Assembly: GCA_036245525.1 (NCBI GenBank)
Contig: BTPG01000007.1
Location: 128,776,340 to 128,840,339 of the forward strand
Origin: Semisulcospira habei
Taxonomy: Eukaryota > Mollusca > Gastropoda > Semisulcospiridae
DNA length: 64,000 nt
Direction of reading: 5' to 3'
Part shown: one piece after another, positions 11,655 through 22,679 of the stretch
Numbering within the stretch: position 1 is the first letter of the stretch
Layout of the letters: the number at the start of each line of letters is the position of its first letter
Notes under the pieces: generated by a model
Seen by the model: the letters and a program-made list of their open reading frames with translations, nothing else
Told to the model about the DNA's origin: nothing
Database searches by the model: none
Translations under genes and position numbers: made by a program

Positions 11655-12395
11655 CATGACCTCACTTTAGTTAGTTATTGGGGTTTAACGCCGTGCAGGC
11701 AACTAAGGCCATCTCACGGCGGGATGGGGTAAAAATCTGGCCAGCCAGACTAAAAGAAAGGTCTTAAGACAAGACGTAAATATATCTTTAAAATATTTCA
11801 TGCTAAAATGTCACACAGGTCTTTAAAGGAAACGTCTACAGACTCACAAAAAGGTAACAAAATAATAGAATTGTCATAGTCTATGAATGCTCAAATCTTA
11901 TTAAAAATATTGCACTCTTATCAGACAACTGAAGATTTTGTCCAGGGATTTTGTCCCTGAACAAAACCTTCAAGGAGTCTGCTGTCAATTAGATCGGCAC
12001 AAGACAACAAGAAGTGTTTAACAGAATACTGCTCGTCGCAGGCATAACACCATTTTTATTTGGGTCCTGTGGGCATCGAAGGCAACAGGATCGCAGATTC
12101 TGCTGCCAACGATGCCCGCAACGACCCTGTCCCCGACACACAGACTGTTCATAGTGATAAGACCTGTGATTAGTGCGTACATAGCCCGTGAGTAGCAGTC
12201 CGCGTGGGACCTCACTTTAGGACGAATGGTATGGTGGATAAGCCGATGTTTTTGGTTTGGATAATTGACTTCGATGTTGTGTCGCTTGTTAATTTTTTCA
12301 AAACTTAAACACGCATCACAACACCCAATCAATTATCCAAACACACAAAAACTCAACTCCATCCACCCTTTCAGCCATCCTAAAGTGAGGTCATG
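11655..12395. mobile_element. MITE with CATGACCTCACTTTAG terminal repeats, split by the LINE
   Basis: The ends are CATGACCTCACTTTAG (11655-11670) and its reverse complement (12380-12395). Without the LINE and one copy of the 13-bp duplication, the element is about 190 bp with imperfect inverted arms of about 60 bp (12208-12270 against 12335-12393). The superfamily is not clear and its own target duplication was not resolved. Confidence 0.7.
11671..12207 (-). mobile_element. LINE 3' end (zinc-knuckle-like C-terminus and 3' UTR) inserted in a MITE
   Basis: On the minus strand, about 12050-11950 translates as CYACDEQYSVKHFLLSC followed by ADLIDSRLLEGF, the C-x-x-C...H...C pattern common at the C-terminus of I/Jockey-type LINEs; a stop just upstream shows decay. 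The 3' UTR ends with CGTTAAACCCC and AATAACTAACTAA at 11671. The insert is bounded by GACCTCACTTTAG at 11658-11670 and 12208-12220, a 13-bp target duplication. Confidence 0.8.
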
Positions 12396-12656
12396 AATCA
12401 TTTCTGAGTTTCCGCTACAGTGAAATGCGGCTCAGGCTTCGCTAAAAATGCACCGATCTAATCAGCAAGCAAACCCAACATCAACACATTGATTGCAACA
12501 CACGCTTCTTTTTTTTTTTTCTTTTTATTTTTTTGCAGCGACAATTTGCAAGCCGCACAGGCATTTACAGGAAGTGACAAATTTCAGATCTGGGTGATGC
12601 AATGCATTTCGGGAAATATTGGCAGAAATCAAATTGGGGAAGCAGAGAAGGCAGTG

Positions 12657-12852
12657 TTAAACCCACGAGTGCCAGTGGACGCAGATCGTGTTTCTGACAT
12701 GTTCGTTCATTGCACGCCAAAGAGCCCCAGCCGTTCAAAGAACATGGACACAAAGTGGTTTCAGCAAGAGGCATAGATCCTCATAAGCCCCCGCAACGAC
12801 GGAGGCTCATGACCTATGTCTCTTGCAGTTTTCTCGACAGTGAAATGTTTAA
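12657..12852 (-). mobile_element. Pal-A full-length MITE, inverted
   Basis: TTAA at both ends (12657-12660, 12849-12852). The hairpin core at 12764-12826 has a small deletion in the right arm (CATGACCTATG). Confidence 0.8.
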
Positions 12853-13137
12853 CGCATCACACAAAAAGCAATACCATTAAACAAAGAACAACAAATTCCT
12901 GCAGCCAACAGCAAGAAATTACGAAATGCTCTCACTCTAAAACACAATGAACGAACAGGAAAATGGCCGCAGGGAATTGGGGTGGTGGACAAGTGGAGGG
13001 TGAAAATTGGGAGGAAGGGGAGAGCAGGGGAGGAGGGGAGGAGCTGGAGGGTAGAGATAGGAGGTCGGGTTCCGTGAAAGTGAAGGCGCCATAAAAAAAG
13101 GAAATCGAGGCAATCGATTTGGAGCAAATGAAAAATG

Positions 13138-13138
<1 letters not shown>

Positions 13139-13215
<77 letters not shown>
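13139..13215. repeat. (GA)n microsatellite
   Basis: About 38 GA units. Confidence 0.95.
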
Positions 13216-13218
<3 letters not shown>

Positions 13219-13457
13219 AAATAACAAAACATAGTGGGTGTCCTTCTCCACAACAGGTTTCATGTTCCCACCACTACCAAACTATTTCTACCAGATGGGC
13301 GTGGAAGAGGCAAGTAACGAAAGCGGTGGAAGGAGAAAAAAAATTGCCTGCTTTTTGTCTGTTCGTGCGGAGCATGAGGGTTTTTGCCCGCCTCGTTTCA
13401 CAATGACTGACAAATCAAAGACCACAACTGCCTCCGCGGCCAAGCCATCTAAGAGTG

Positions 13458-13528
13458 TGTGTGCTGGTCTATGATTTTGGACCTTAAAGCCGGAGGCCGT
13501 GAGGTCCAATATCACAAACCAGCACACG
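13458..13528. repeat. Pal-G hairpin
   Basis: GTGTGCTGGTCTATGATTTT and ATATCACAAACCAGCACAC; GGACCTT / GAGGTCC inner arm; a CA run follows. Confidence 0.8.
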
Positions 13529-13671
13529 AACACACACAAGACCAGATGACCTCCTTCATTTGAGGAAATCATATATAATTTGGTCCGAGTCCAGCATGCT
13601 TTCTGCAAGAACAACTGACTGGACCAGCATTAACGTGCCAACAATATGTAAGGTGAATACGAGAGTTCCTG

Positions 13672-13708
13672 CATTTTGCGAAGGCTCATGAGGATCTAGG
13701 CCTCTTGC
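13672..13708. repeat. Pal-A right half
   Basis: GCGAAGGCTCATGAGGATC then TAGGCCTCTTGC; left arm lost. Confidence 0.65.
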
Positions 13709-13948
13709 AGAGGAGAGGTGTTCGCTGTATAACTTTAATGGCAATACCTGCAAACGGCTGGCTGAACACGACACATATTGAAAGAATCATTACAGGCGGA
13801 AAACAGCGTCCATCATACAAATAATTCCGCACTTTTTGCACTTCCCTTAAATTTCTTCAGGAATTGTCATTCTTTTTATGAAGGTTGAAATTAACGCAAT
13901 AATCCATAATTTTGTTATTTTCCTTTGTAGAAATGTCGTACAAACAAG

Positions 13949-13950
<2 letters not shown>

Positions 13951-14038
<88 letters not shown>
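13951..14038. repeat. (TA)n then T-run
   Basis: About 35 TA units followed by about 19 T. Confidence 0.95.
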
Positions 14039-14039
<1 letters not shown>

Positions 14040-14114
14040 CTCTCTCTCAAGAAACACACATACAAAACCACTAAAACATAAAGAGTGCTAACATATCATA
14101 GCAACATTGATCGC

Positions 14115-14306
14115 ATTATACCCCACGACCACATTTCCAACAGTTTGGATGCGTCACCTAACGACCATGTACAGTAGATATATTTCCATGGCATTTCAAA
14201 GGCAGTGCCAGGTTAGCCTGCCGCCGCCAAGCTAATATGGCACTACTCATGAATTATAGCCGTCGATCCATCTCCTGCTGTAGAGTTTCGGGGCTAAATG
14301 GGTTAA
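14115..14306 (+). mobile_element. Pal-B MITE, diverged
   Basis: Left end near ACCCCACGACCACATTTCC, right end GGGGCTAAATGGGTTAA; arms imperfect (AAAGGCAGTGCCAGGTTAG). Confidence 0.75.
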
Positions 14307-14514
14307 CTGATCGAATTTTCTGAATTTTAAAAAAAATCAAACAAGACCATTGTATTGAATTTCTGTGTCAGTACATCGTAAATTACCGACCGCCAAGAAA
14401 GTAATTCAAAGCAGTCAGTCAAGTTGCAAAGATGTTCCATATGGTCCACTTGAAGACGCTGCAATTTTTGCACGGCATCGACAATGCACGTGACGCACGC
14501 CTCTAATCCGCGCT

Positions 14515-14729
14515 TTAACCCTTTAGCCCCAAGGTCCCATTTCTCAACTTTTGAAGGTGTTGCCTAACGACTACGTACCAATTGTAGCAGATGGATTGAT
14601 CATGCTAATTCAATGGGTAGTGCCAGATGAGCTTGGCGCCTTTAGGCGCCAAGCTCATCTGGCACTACCCATTGCATTAGCATGATCAATCCATCTCCTG
14701 CTGCAGGGTTCCGGGGCTAAAAGGGTTAC
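14515..14729 (+). mobile_element. Pal-B full MITE
   Basis: TTAACCCTTTAGCCCCAAGG to CGGGGCTAAAAGGGTTA, 215 bp. The hairpin carries the variant CAATGGGTAGTGCC / GGCACTACCCATTG, changed in both arms. Confidence 0.9.
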
Positions 14730-14924
14730 ACGTTGCCACAGAACACAACTCTCGCTGATCATTCTCTCTAGAGCCGCGTGGAATCCCTCAGGCGTGCTGG
14801 GGAGTCAACTGAGCGGAGACATGTTCCGAATTAAAGATGTGCGTCTCAATACGTAATCCGCAAGGCAGCCCCGAGGGCTTACCTCTTATTTCCAAGTTCA
14901 GTCCCGCAGCGAACTCGACCATTC

Positions 14925-14961
14925 TGCAAGAGGCAGAGATCCTCAGATATATGCCTCTTGT
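14925..14961. repeat. Pal-A core with centre deleted
   Basis: GCAAGAGGCAGAGATCCTC joins directly to AGATATATGCCTCTTG; the whole inner palindrome is gone. Confidence 0.7.
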
Positions 14962-15443
14962 TGGCTCTTTTTTTCTTCAACCATAGTGGATTTTCATCCG
15001 CTCTTACACCAGTGCTGAACGTTTACGTTTTTTTGGTGTTGTGTGTGTGTTAAACTACTGGATATGATGCCAAGACTGACGTGACACACCTTTATGCACC
15101 GGCTAGAAATAGTCTAACACCTAGGTAGTTGAGGGTTTCAAAACCTCAACGGTTTAGAACAAACCTCCTCTAACCAGATTGTCATAAATCACGAGGATAC
15201 AGCTGGAGTGGTGTGAGAGGGAAGGGAAAACGGCACTGTGGTGGATAATTGGATTCATCGCCGATTCTTGACAGAATCGGTTATTTTTTCCTTCTTTTCT
15301 TTTGGGGGATCAGAATTGCGTCAGACACGTGTCTCGTGCCGTCAGTGATGGAAGCGACTCCATGTTAGTGTGAAAATTTGGGTGCGATCAGCCATCCATC
15401 CAGCCACCAACCCATTTAACAAGCAATCAACCCACCCATCTAT

Positions 15444-16010
15444 CTATCTTTATCCCGTAGTCTTGCCGACCGTTGGGGCACCACTGATGACTTGGCAACC
15501 AGCTCCCTCCAATCCTCTCTGTTCTCTGCCATTCTCAGCGTATCGCCCGGCTTCAGTCCTGTCCACTCTTGAGATATTGTCCTCCCATCTTTTCCTCTGT
15601 CTTCTTCTCCTTCGTCCTCCTTGCACAGTGCCTTACAGGATTGTTTTGGCAAGCCCTGCTGAACGCGTGACATGCCCATACCACTTCAGTTTGCGTTTTT
15701 TTCACAACGGTTAATAGGTCTTCAAAGGGCCCGATGGCTTGTCTGATTCTGCTTCCCACTTCCTCGTTCGTGATGTGATCTCTGTATGAAATGCCAAGCA
15801 GCCTTCGAAAACATCTCATTTCAGTGGCTTGTATCCTCCTTTCAAGGTCTGCTGTGAGGGTCCATGATTCGCAGGCATACAAGAACACTGAGATGACTAA
15901 GGAGCGCATCAGTCTGATCTTGGAGCAGAGTGTGATGTTTCTGTCCTTCCATTATGGTCTTCAATCTTGTCAGTGCTGTTGTTGTCTGCGCAATCCTGGA
16001 CCCATGCACC
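15444..16010 (-). pseudogene. RTE-like LINE 3' fragment, C-terminal RT region, broken
   Basis: The minus strand encodes LYACESWTLTADLERR, then RCFRRLLGISYRDH and a degraded end, similar in order to the C-terminus of the intact RT at 35.3 kb but a different family. The frame needs shifts both before LYACESW and in the later part, so it is dead. The 3' end runs into a short GATA-type tail at about 15444-15455, a usual LINE ending. The copy sits in CCAT/ACCC-rich simple sequence; CCCATCTAT occurs on both sides (15435 and 16031) and could be a target duplication, but the flanks are too repetitive to be sure. Confidence 0.85.
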
Positions 16011-16180
16011 TATTTAACTATCCACCAACCCCCATCTATTCACCCACCCGTACATCCACCCACCCACCCATCCCTGTAGAGTAGTGGACTTCGCTTACAA
16101 AAGCGGCAGGGTAGAACGAACGAACCCTCGGATACTGGGATGAAACAACGCTTTTCGGAGGTCCACAATACAACTTTTCT

Positions 16181-16182
<2 letters not shown>

Positions 16183-16215
<33 letters not shown>
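16183..16215. repeat. Poly-G run
   Basis: About 33 consecutive G just before a Pal-B; length is likely unreliable in any assembly. Confidence 0.9.
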
Positions 16216-16216
<1 letters not shown>

Positions 16217-16224
16217 AACTCCGC

Positions 16225-16438
16225 TTAACTCATTCTACCCCATCACCGAAATCCCCAAATGTTGCCGTTGTCCTCTGAAGACTGCATTGCAGTGCAGGAC
16301 ACAGATCGACCATGATAGTTCAAGGGTGATGCCAGAATAGCTTGGCGCCCATAGGCGCCAAGCTATTCTGGCATCACCCTTGAACTATCATGGTCGATCA
16401 GTATCTTGCTGTGGTGTGTCTGGGGTAGAATGAGTTAA
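16225..16438. mobile_element. Pal-B subfamily full MITE, first of three abutting elements
   Basis: TTAACTCATTCTACCCCATC to GGGGTAGAATGAGTTAA; near-perfect hairpin with GTTCAAGGGTGATGCCAG arms. Confidence 0.9.
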
Positions 16439-17003
16439 CACCTTTACAGCCGAGAATACTAGAACACTATCCAACTGCAAGAGACATAAATCCTCATGAG
16501 CCCCCCGCAGTTGCGCGGGCTCGAGAGGATCTATGGCTCTTGCTGACACCCCATTCGCATCCATGCTCCTTTGGCGGTCGACGTTCTTTCGCAAATGAAT
16601 TGACACAGATTTCAGAAACACAATCTGCGAAGGAAGTGGCAAGCAGAATCAGGCAAGCCATCGGGCCCTATGAAGACCTATTAGCCACTGTGGAAAAAAA
16701 AACGCAAACTGAAGTGGTATGGGCATGTGACGCGTTCAGCAGGGATTGCCAAGACAATCCTGCAAGGCACTGTGCAAGGATTTACGAAGGAGAGGAAGAC
16801 AGAAGAAAAGATGGGAGGACAATATCTCGGAGTGGGCAGGACTGAAGCTGAGCGACACACTAAGAATGGCAGAGAACAGAGTGGAATGGAGGGAGCTGGT
16901 TGCTAAGTCATCAGTGGTGCCCCAACGGTCGGCAAGACTACGGGATAGACAGACAGACAGACAGACAGATAGAATCTGCGACCACTGGCTGTGATGGGGT
17001 TAA
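16435..17003 (+). mobile_element. Pal-A full-length MITE split by a LINE; shares TTAA with both neighbours
   Basis: TTAA at 16435-16438 and 17000-17003, hairpin at 16477-16543. Its length is 218 bp after removal of the 342-bp LINE insert and one 9-bp duplicate. Each terminal TTAA is also the end of an adjacent Pal-B. Confidence 0.85.
16631..16972 (+). mobile_element. Short 5'-truncated RTE-like LINE copy nested inside a Pal-A element
   Basis: This 342-bp insert matches the 3' part of the minus-strand LINE at 15.4-16.0 kb (IRQAIGP, WEDNIS.W and WRELVAKSSVVPQRSARLRD in shifted frames) and ends in a (GACA)n tail. It is flanked by AATCTGCGA at 16622-16630 and 16973-16981, a 9-bp target-site duplication. 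Removing the insert and one repeat restores an ordinary Pal-A right part. Confidence 0.9.
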
Positions 17004-17216
17004 GCCATAAAACCCCAAATGCCCATTTTCCCCAATTTCGGAGGATTCGCCTAACGACTATGAGCCAGTTGTAGGCGATGGATCGACCATGATAATTCAA
17101 GGGTAGTGCCAGATTAGCTTGGCGCCTGAAGCTAATCTGGCACTACCCTTGAATTATCATGGTCGATCTAACGCCTTCTGTAGGACGTCGGGGTCAAATG
17201 GTTTAAACAAACTTCG
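17000..17216 (+). mobile_element. Pal-B full MITE, third of three abutting elements
   Basis: Starts at the TTAA shared with Pal-A (17000) and ends GGGGTCAAATGGTTTAA. The loop has lost part of the right arm (GGCGCCTGAAGCTAATC). Confidence 0.85.
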
Positions 17217-17240
17217 GATATCACAAGAAATAAAACATGA

Positions 17241-17580
17241 TTGATTGATTGTACATTGCTTAACGTCCCCACAGCAACAAGGCTTTCTCAGGACGTGCCT
17301 GCACTGCTTGTGAAAAAAAAAAAAAAACTAAACATAACATTGAATGTATGTCGCCAGCCGGTCCAATACGTTAAATAAACCTAACACATGAGGCCTAAAT
17401 AAAGCTAAGACCATTTAGCAACACACATCCAATATCAAGAGCTGCAGGCAGCGCAGACAGTAGGGAGAGTTTTAAAAAGGCAAATACAGGTGAATGGACA
17501 AAGGGTAGACAGAAACACATGCCCCAGAATAGAGAGGAAAACCCACCCTGTGGGGCTGACCAGGGTGACCCTGGGAACTA
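17241..17580. repeat. Dispersed 330-bp repeat, copy 1
   Basis: GATTGATTGTACATTGCTTA through GGGCTGACCAGGGTGACC recurs at 40671-41000 with high identity. Unclassified; no inverted ends seen. Confidence 0.85.
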
Positions 17581-17899
17581 AAAAGTAGTTAACCCCACCC
17601 AAGCCCCAGCACTTTGTTACATGCCATATTTCACTGCGTTACTTACGTCGCTGAGTCTATCCCTGGACACGCAGCGCGGTGGAGGCTGGAGCTGCAACGA
17701 CCCGTTGTGCGCGGCGTGGAGGTCAGGAACCGCGCGGTCCTCCTCAGGACCGGAAGACAGAAGACAGTGGGTCCGCGGTGACGCAACGGGCGACGGAGAG
17801 GCGTGCTGCACACACGCAAAAGTGACCAAAAAGTAAATACACGATTCAGTCTAGCGTATAAACTGGTATGCACTGATGATGGTCATTGTCATCATCAAA

Positions 17900-17985
17900 A
17901 TCCAGACCAAAATGGTGACTGCCAAGCGTGTAAAAAGCAGAGAATAACCCAGACGAAGAAAGAAGCACGCTTAGAAAAGATAATT
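17900..17985 (-). repeat. Dispersed TTTCTAAGCGTG repeat, fragment
   Basis: GACCAAAATGGTGACTGCCA then AGCGTGT and AGAAGCACGCTTAGAAAAG is the inverted end of the 31.2-kb repeat. Confidence 0.6.
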
Positions 17986-18164
17986 AAGTTACAGTTACAA
18001 CACAATAGTGTGAGAACTGTTTTTTTCTAAGAGTGCTTTTTTTTTCGTCGGGTTATTCTTTATTATCTATATTATCTCTATTTTATACTGTCGTCATCAT
18101 CATCATCGTCGTCGTTATCATCAACATCATGTAAAAACTGAATCGTATTTGTTCGACTTATGAT

Positions 18165-18256
18165 TTAACCCTCTGGCTGTCGGTAGCGGTTTTTGTCACG
18201 ATGATTCCGACAGGAATCATCGCGACAAAAACCGCTACAGACACTTAAAGAGTTAA
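18165..18256. mobile_element. Pal-C MITE
   Basis: TTAA-bounded 92-bp hairpin: CGGTAGCGGTTTTTGTCACG and CGCGACAAAAACCGCTAC. Confidence 0.9.
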
Positions 18257-18259
18257 AAG

Positions 18260-19000
18260 ATAATAATATAAGAACAAGCGAAAACAAACACAGAATACTG
18301 CAAAACACAGCAAATCGAGCCCCCACCCTCTCCACACACACCCACACGCACACACATACAGCACAGGTGATGGGTGGGTGGGGGTATTCAAAGCAGCAGG
18401 AATGAATTAAGTTTGATCTACAGAAAGAAAAAAATCTAGAGAAGACACATGTCATGTGAGAAAATTCGACATTTTTGCGTGTTAACATGCTTCTTGAAAA
18501 GTGGGTTCCCGAGGTAAAACGTTTACAAACTTGTTGAATGCCTCTCAAAAGTCCGTTCCCCTTAAAAACCGTCTACAAACTCTTTTACACCTAGATTTAA
18601 CTGACAGCCGACGTTTTACTGACCGAATTTCCTGCCTCAATAAGCCGGGTTTAAATGTCTCGCGAGTGTAGTTAACTCGAGAGTTTATCTCAGTCACTCT
18701 TAGTCCATGTACATAAACAGCACACTTAAACCAGTATTCGATGGCATATGGGGGAGTACAGAGAGTACATAAAAACCTGTACCGGTTTAAAGTCAACAAA
18801 TGCCCAGACATCTCGCAGCCACTTCAGCCTTGCAACACTACTAGAGTACGCACGGATCATCACAGTGCAAATCTGGCGCCAGAATAGTTTGACGTCTTCA
18901 CTATCAACTATTAATCAATGGCAATGAACTATAAACAGCAGTTGAACTTTCATAGTCCAGAGCTGTTGTCTCCAAAGAGAAATAATTCTTCGTCGACTTA
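18260..19000. other. No feature recognised
   Basis: The frames here read out of Pal-C or are compositionally random; an AC-rich patch lies at 18330. Confidence 0.45.
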
Positions 19001-19330
19001 TGTAGCAAAACTAACCCTCAGAAACTAACCATTAGCCCTTTGCGCGTGTCGGTAGCGGTTTTAGTCGCGATGATTCCTGTCGGAATCATCGCGACTAAAA
19101 CCACTACCGACACCCGCAATGCGCTCGTCACACGTACGTACAAAACTAACCATAAGGCACACGTCCGTATCGGACATTAACCATCAGTCACATGTACGCA
19201 ACAAAAACTAACCCTTAGTCGCGTGTACGTAATGGAAATAACCACAGTCAACACGTACGTAACGAAACTAACCTCCGTCACGCGTACGCAACGAGACTAA
19301 CCTTAGTTCCAACCTTAGTTACATGAAGGT
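19000..19330. repeat. Degenerate tandem repeat of about 36 bp interrupted by Pal-C
   Basis: Units resemble CACACGTACGTAACAAAACT followed by AACC. A Pal-C (19032-19120) lies inside the array at a TTAG. Confidence 0.7.
19032..19120. mobile_element. Pal-C MITE in a tandem repeat
   Basis: TTAGCCCTTTGCGCGTGTCG start; long arms GCGGTTTTAGTCGCGATGAT / ATCATCGCGACTAAAACC. Right TTAA decayed. Confidence 0.85.
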
Positions 19331-19425
19331 AACAAAGCATTTTTAACCCACAAAAAAATCTCTCCCTATCCTCTATTCGCTTTTGCAATTAACCCAACAT
19401 TCCTCTTCATTTCCCTCCGTACTGA

Positions 19426-19505
19426 TTAACACAATCGAGACGTGCCGCGTCCGGATACGCGGCGTAAAGCCGCGTATCCGGATGCGCACGCCTCGAATGG
19501 GTTAA
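19426..19505. mobile_element. Pal-D MITE
   Basis: TTAACACAATCGAGACGTGC to CTCGAATGGGTTAA; arms GTCCGGATACGCGGC / GCCGCGTATCCGGAT. Confidence 0.9.
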
Positions 19506-19509
19506 CATG

Positions 19510-20170
19510 AGACTGCAAGTTTTACAATCGCGGGCGGCCTATTGTGCGTGGTTTTGTGGCAAATTTACGACGTCAATGTATGAATATGTTTTATGCGTGG
19601 TGTTAGCGGCTGGCGAAGTGTCTGTGATGGGCTCTTTTCTCTGTCTGTAGTGCTCGCCACGTGTGGGGTTTATGACGTATCTCTTTATGACGTGTTTCTT
19701 ATCACTATCGCTGTGAATCTCATTTGCAAAAAAGGGATCCTCTGAGCCACAGGCTTTGGTCGAGACTGTATCATTAAACGGTATGATACTTTTTACGGCA
19801 TCCTCTCCCGACCTTTTTCTCGGAGATTGCCAATGCACATGGATTACGGGTACAAAGTTTATCACACATTTCGATGGTGTTCGCATGCAACCCTGAATAA
19901 ATAAATTTGTGTCCTCGAGATTACAAAATGTTTCGGTCAGGATATGATCAGATGTCTTCTTCATAAGACTGCTGAGCATACGGGTCGAGATTTCCTTTAT
20001 TTAAAAAAAAAAAAAAAAATACAAGGGAAAAAAGAAATAAGGCAACGCCATCAAAACAAGATTTCGCGGCGAAAATGTCACTTACGAGGTTCCACGAGAA
20101 CACCATCGAACCGCCGCGATCTACATGCTACAACATGAATACGTGTTCTAAACAGTTACCTTCAGCATGA
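19510..20170. other. No gene supported
   Basis: A 146-codon minus frame (19979-19539) has no recognisable motif; an A-run lies at 20002. Confidence 0.4.
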
Positions 20171-20176
20171 CAATAT

Positions 20177-20243
20177 GTTTGTGGTGGTTTATGATTTTGG
20201 ACCTTACGGCTTTCAGTTGTATGGTCCAAAATCAGAGACCACA
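20177..20243. repeat. Pal-G hairpin
   Basis: GTTTATGATTTTGGACCTTA and ATGGTCCAAAATCAGAGACC. Confidence 0.8.
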
Positions 20244-20563
20244 TAGACCACACAGAGGAAGCGACGGTGTTACTGGCTGGTATCCCAAAACAAATCAACC
20301 ATCCCCGGGTGGTCCTCTCATTAGCCGGAAGAGCGATGAAATAAACCACGGGGCCAAAAAGGGTTCTGATGCCACTTTTCACTCTGCGAGTCGCCGCTGC
20401 CATAAAATTTCATTACAAAACGAGAGAGAAAAAGGAGAACGCCATAAAACACACGCGTACGATAAGACACCAATTAGATTCGCCGGGGAGACTCCCAACA
20501 TCTCTGTCAGAGGTAGTACACTGAACAGACACGCCAGAGAGAAAGATCAGCTCATTGTCCTAC

Positions 20564-20631
20564 CAGAAAGAGGCACAGATACTCATGAGCCCCTGCGACT
20601 GCAGGGGCTCATGAGGATCTGTGCCTCTTGC
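20564..20631. repeat. Pal-A hairpin, CACAGAT variant
   Basis: Arms AGGCACAGAT and ATCTGTGCCT paired; centre GCGACTGC. Confidence 0.85.
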
Positions 20632-20639
20632 ACTTGGAA

Positions 20640-21580
20640 TTCAGATGCAAGGGCCCATGATGGTGAACACCTTGCAGGTGTAATTATTCAGATGTACGCG
20701 TTCTCCGTTCGCACCTGGGGAGACCCTTAGCCGGCCAATAAATGGCAAGGGAGCTAAATTAAGAGTTTGGACGCAAAATAACTTGACAAGATGACAAGAA
20801 CGGACGAGCGCAAAAACAACACCGAACTCGTAACATCGTAAGAATTCAAGCCGTGCATGAATCATGCTTATTTGTGCAGACTGAACAATGGGAGCTATAT
20901 TAATTATGTCTGTGTTTGATTTTTTTTTTTTTTTTTTTTTTTTGGGGGGTGGGTGGGGGGGGGGGGGGTGGTGGTTGAGGGTAAGCAAGTGATTGTCTTT
21001 TTGAAAATACAAAGTACATGTACCACCCAACAACAAACATCAGGAGGGGTGAGGGTGGGGTGGGGTGTGGGGGTGGGGGGGTGGGGCGAGCGGAAGGGGG
21101 CGAGCGTGAGAGAGAGCGAGAGCGAGAATTCTAACAATGCTGTCAAGTAGACAGGTTACAGGGCACACAGACAACATGCTGATGCACGCCATTCAAGAAT
21201 AACCTTTCAGCAAGTGGAACTCCTCAGTTTGAGAGATCTATGGCACCTGCAGAGTGTACAAGTCTATCGCTAACAGTTCTGCGCGTTGAGTGGTTCGTTT
21301 TTCCTTGCAATAACTGCTCTAGTTTTAACAGCACACAAACCAACGTCGCCAGCTAACGGTGCCTGCCTGCAACTAGAGTAAGTAAGCTTGGTAAACATCC
21401 AACAAAATAACATACACCAAGCATTACGTGGATGTCGCAGACGCCTGACGGTAAACCCTAGTACAGTTTTCAAGAAATGAAAGTGAAATTCAAGTCTCAA
21501 AGCCAACCCAAACGCCTAGAGTAAGTTGTCATGTTAGTAGAAACCATCTATAGGCTTAACACCTGACATCTCACTCCGTC
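20640..21580. other. T-run, G-runs and GA-rich patch only
   Basis: A T-run and a G-run adjoin at 20920-20970, and GGGTGGGGTG repeats run to 21090. Confidence 0.5.
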
Positions 21581-21581
21581 T

Positions 21582-21646
21582 GCAAAGGCACAGATCCTGA
21601 TGAGCCCCTGCGAATGCGGGGGCTCACCAGGATCTATGCCTCTTGC
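21582..21646. repeat. Pal-A hairpin with minor mismatches
   Basis: GATCCTGATGAGCCCC against GGGGCTCACCAGGATC; both arms altered near the TCATGA core. Confidence 0.8.
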
Positions 21647-21710
21647 ACGATCTATGCCATTTCAGGATCTAAACTTTTTGAAGACGAACGCCTTTTTGTG
21701 ACCGAGCGCA

Positions 21711-21958
21711 GACACAACAGACAACTTCATCTCTCGGGCAGCCGTGACAGCCTGAACAAGTTTACGAAATTTACACGATACAAAAGGTATTGCGTCAAAC
21801 ACATTAAAGTCTAAGTTGTGAGGCCTTTTTGCAGATGGATGCCGTTCTCAGGACACAACAGACAACTTAATTTTTCTGGCAGCAGCGACAGGCTGAACAA
21901 GGTTTTGTTAAACACTGTAAGATACAAAATGTATTGCGAAAAACACATTACAACCTAG
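21711..21958. repeat. Diverged local duplication of about 100 bp
   Basis: GACACAACAGACAACTT and GATACAAAAGGTATTGCG occur at 21711-21812 and again, diverged, at 21855-21958, each downstream of a Pal-A-like right arm. Confidence 0.65.
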
Positions 21959-22285
21959 ATTAGCAGGGCAGCGGTGTTTGAACGTAACAGAAAGGAGTGT
22001 AGCGATGTTTGATTGTGATTGGGAGAAGACGACCACAAAAAAAAAAGGGAACTCGTCGAGTTTTGGTTTCGGTCTCAAGAAAACAGCACAGCCAAACACG
22101 TGCTCGAAGTTAATCGTGTATTAGACACAACTCATTTGATAGTGTACCTTTTGATTGCCCAAAACAAACACTTTCCCAAACAACATTACACCAGTTTACC
22201 AAACGGCTCAGAGCTACCAGAAGGTAATGATAAATTTCGTCATACAGAATTACGAAAACAGTATGTCATCTAGCAGTTTTCGTCC

Positions 22286-22350
22286 GCAAGAGGTATAGAT
22301 TCCCCTGTGCCCTTGCGAGAGCAGGGGCACAGGAGAATTTATACCTCTTG
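22286..22350. repeat. Pal-A hairpin with a rewritten inner arm
   Basis: The inner arm is CCCTGTGCCC paired with GGGGCACAGG instead of the usual CTCATGAGCCCC; several paired changes. Confidence 0.85.
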
Positions 22351-22604
22351 TGGAAAACACTTCGGCCTTTTACATCCCCTGACTGACGAAACCCGCTGAG
22401 GTTTAAGCTGATGGCGGAGTGAAAATGAGAATAGGTTTTCAATTTGGAAAGGCCAGTGGAAAACAAAGCACTCGGTGGCGAATCCCGCCTACAGAGATAG
22501 GGACACGCGAAACACACAGGTGGAATGTTAGTTTGCTCTAAACAATATTCGCAGATAACCTTTCTCACTTCCAAAATCCCTCACCCTGGCAGCCACTTCC
22601 GTCT

Positions 22605-22675
22605 ACTAAAGACACAGAGTTTCTAGAGCTCCTTACAGTCGCAGGGGGTTATAAGAATCTATACCTTTTTTTTTT
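22605..22675. repeat. Pal-A hairpin, degenerate
   Basis: Left GACACAGAGTTTCTAGAGC, right GTTATAAGAATCTATACC followed by a T-run. Confidence 0.5.
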
Positions 22676-22679
22676 TTTA

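Noticed and set aside
15435..16039. Firm target duplication CCCATCTAT around the 15.4-kb LINE
   Set aside because: Flanks and tail are both CCAT/ATCT-rich, so the match may be chance; mentioned only as possible.
19539..19979. 146-codon minus-strand frame as a gene
   Set aside because: No motif, no neighbours, and length within chance for 64 kb on six frames.
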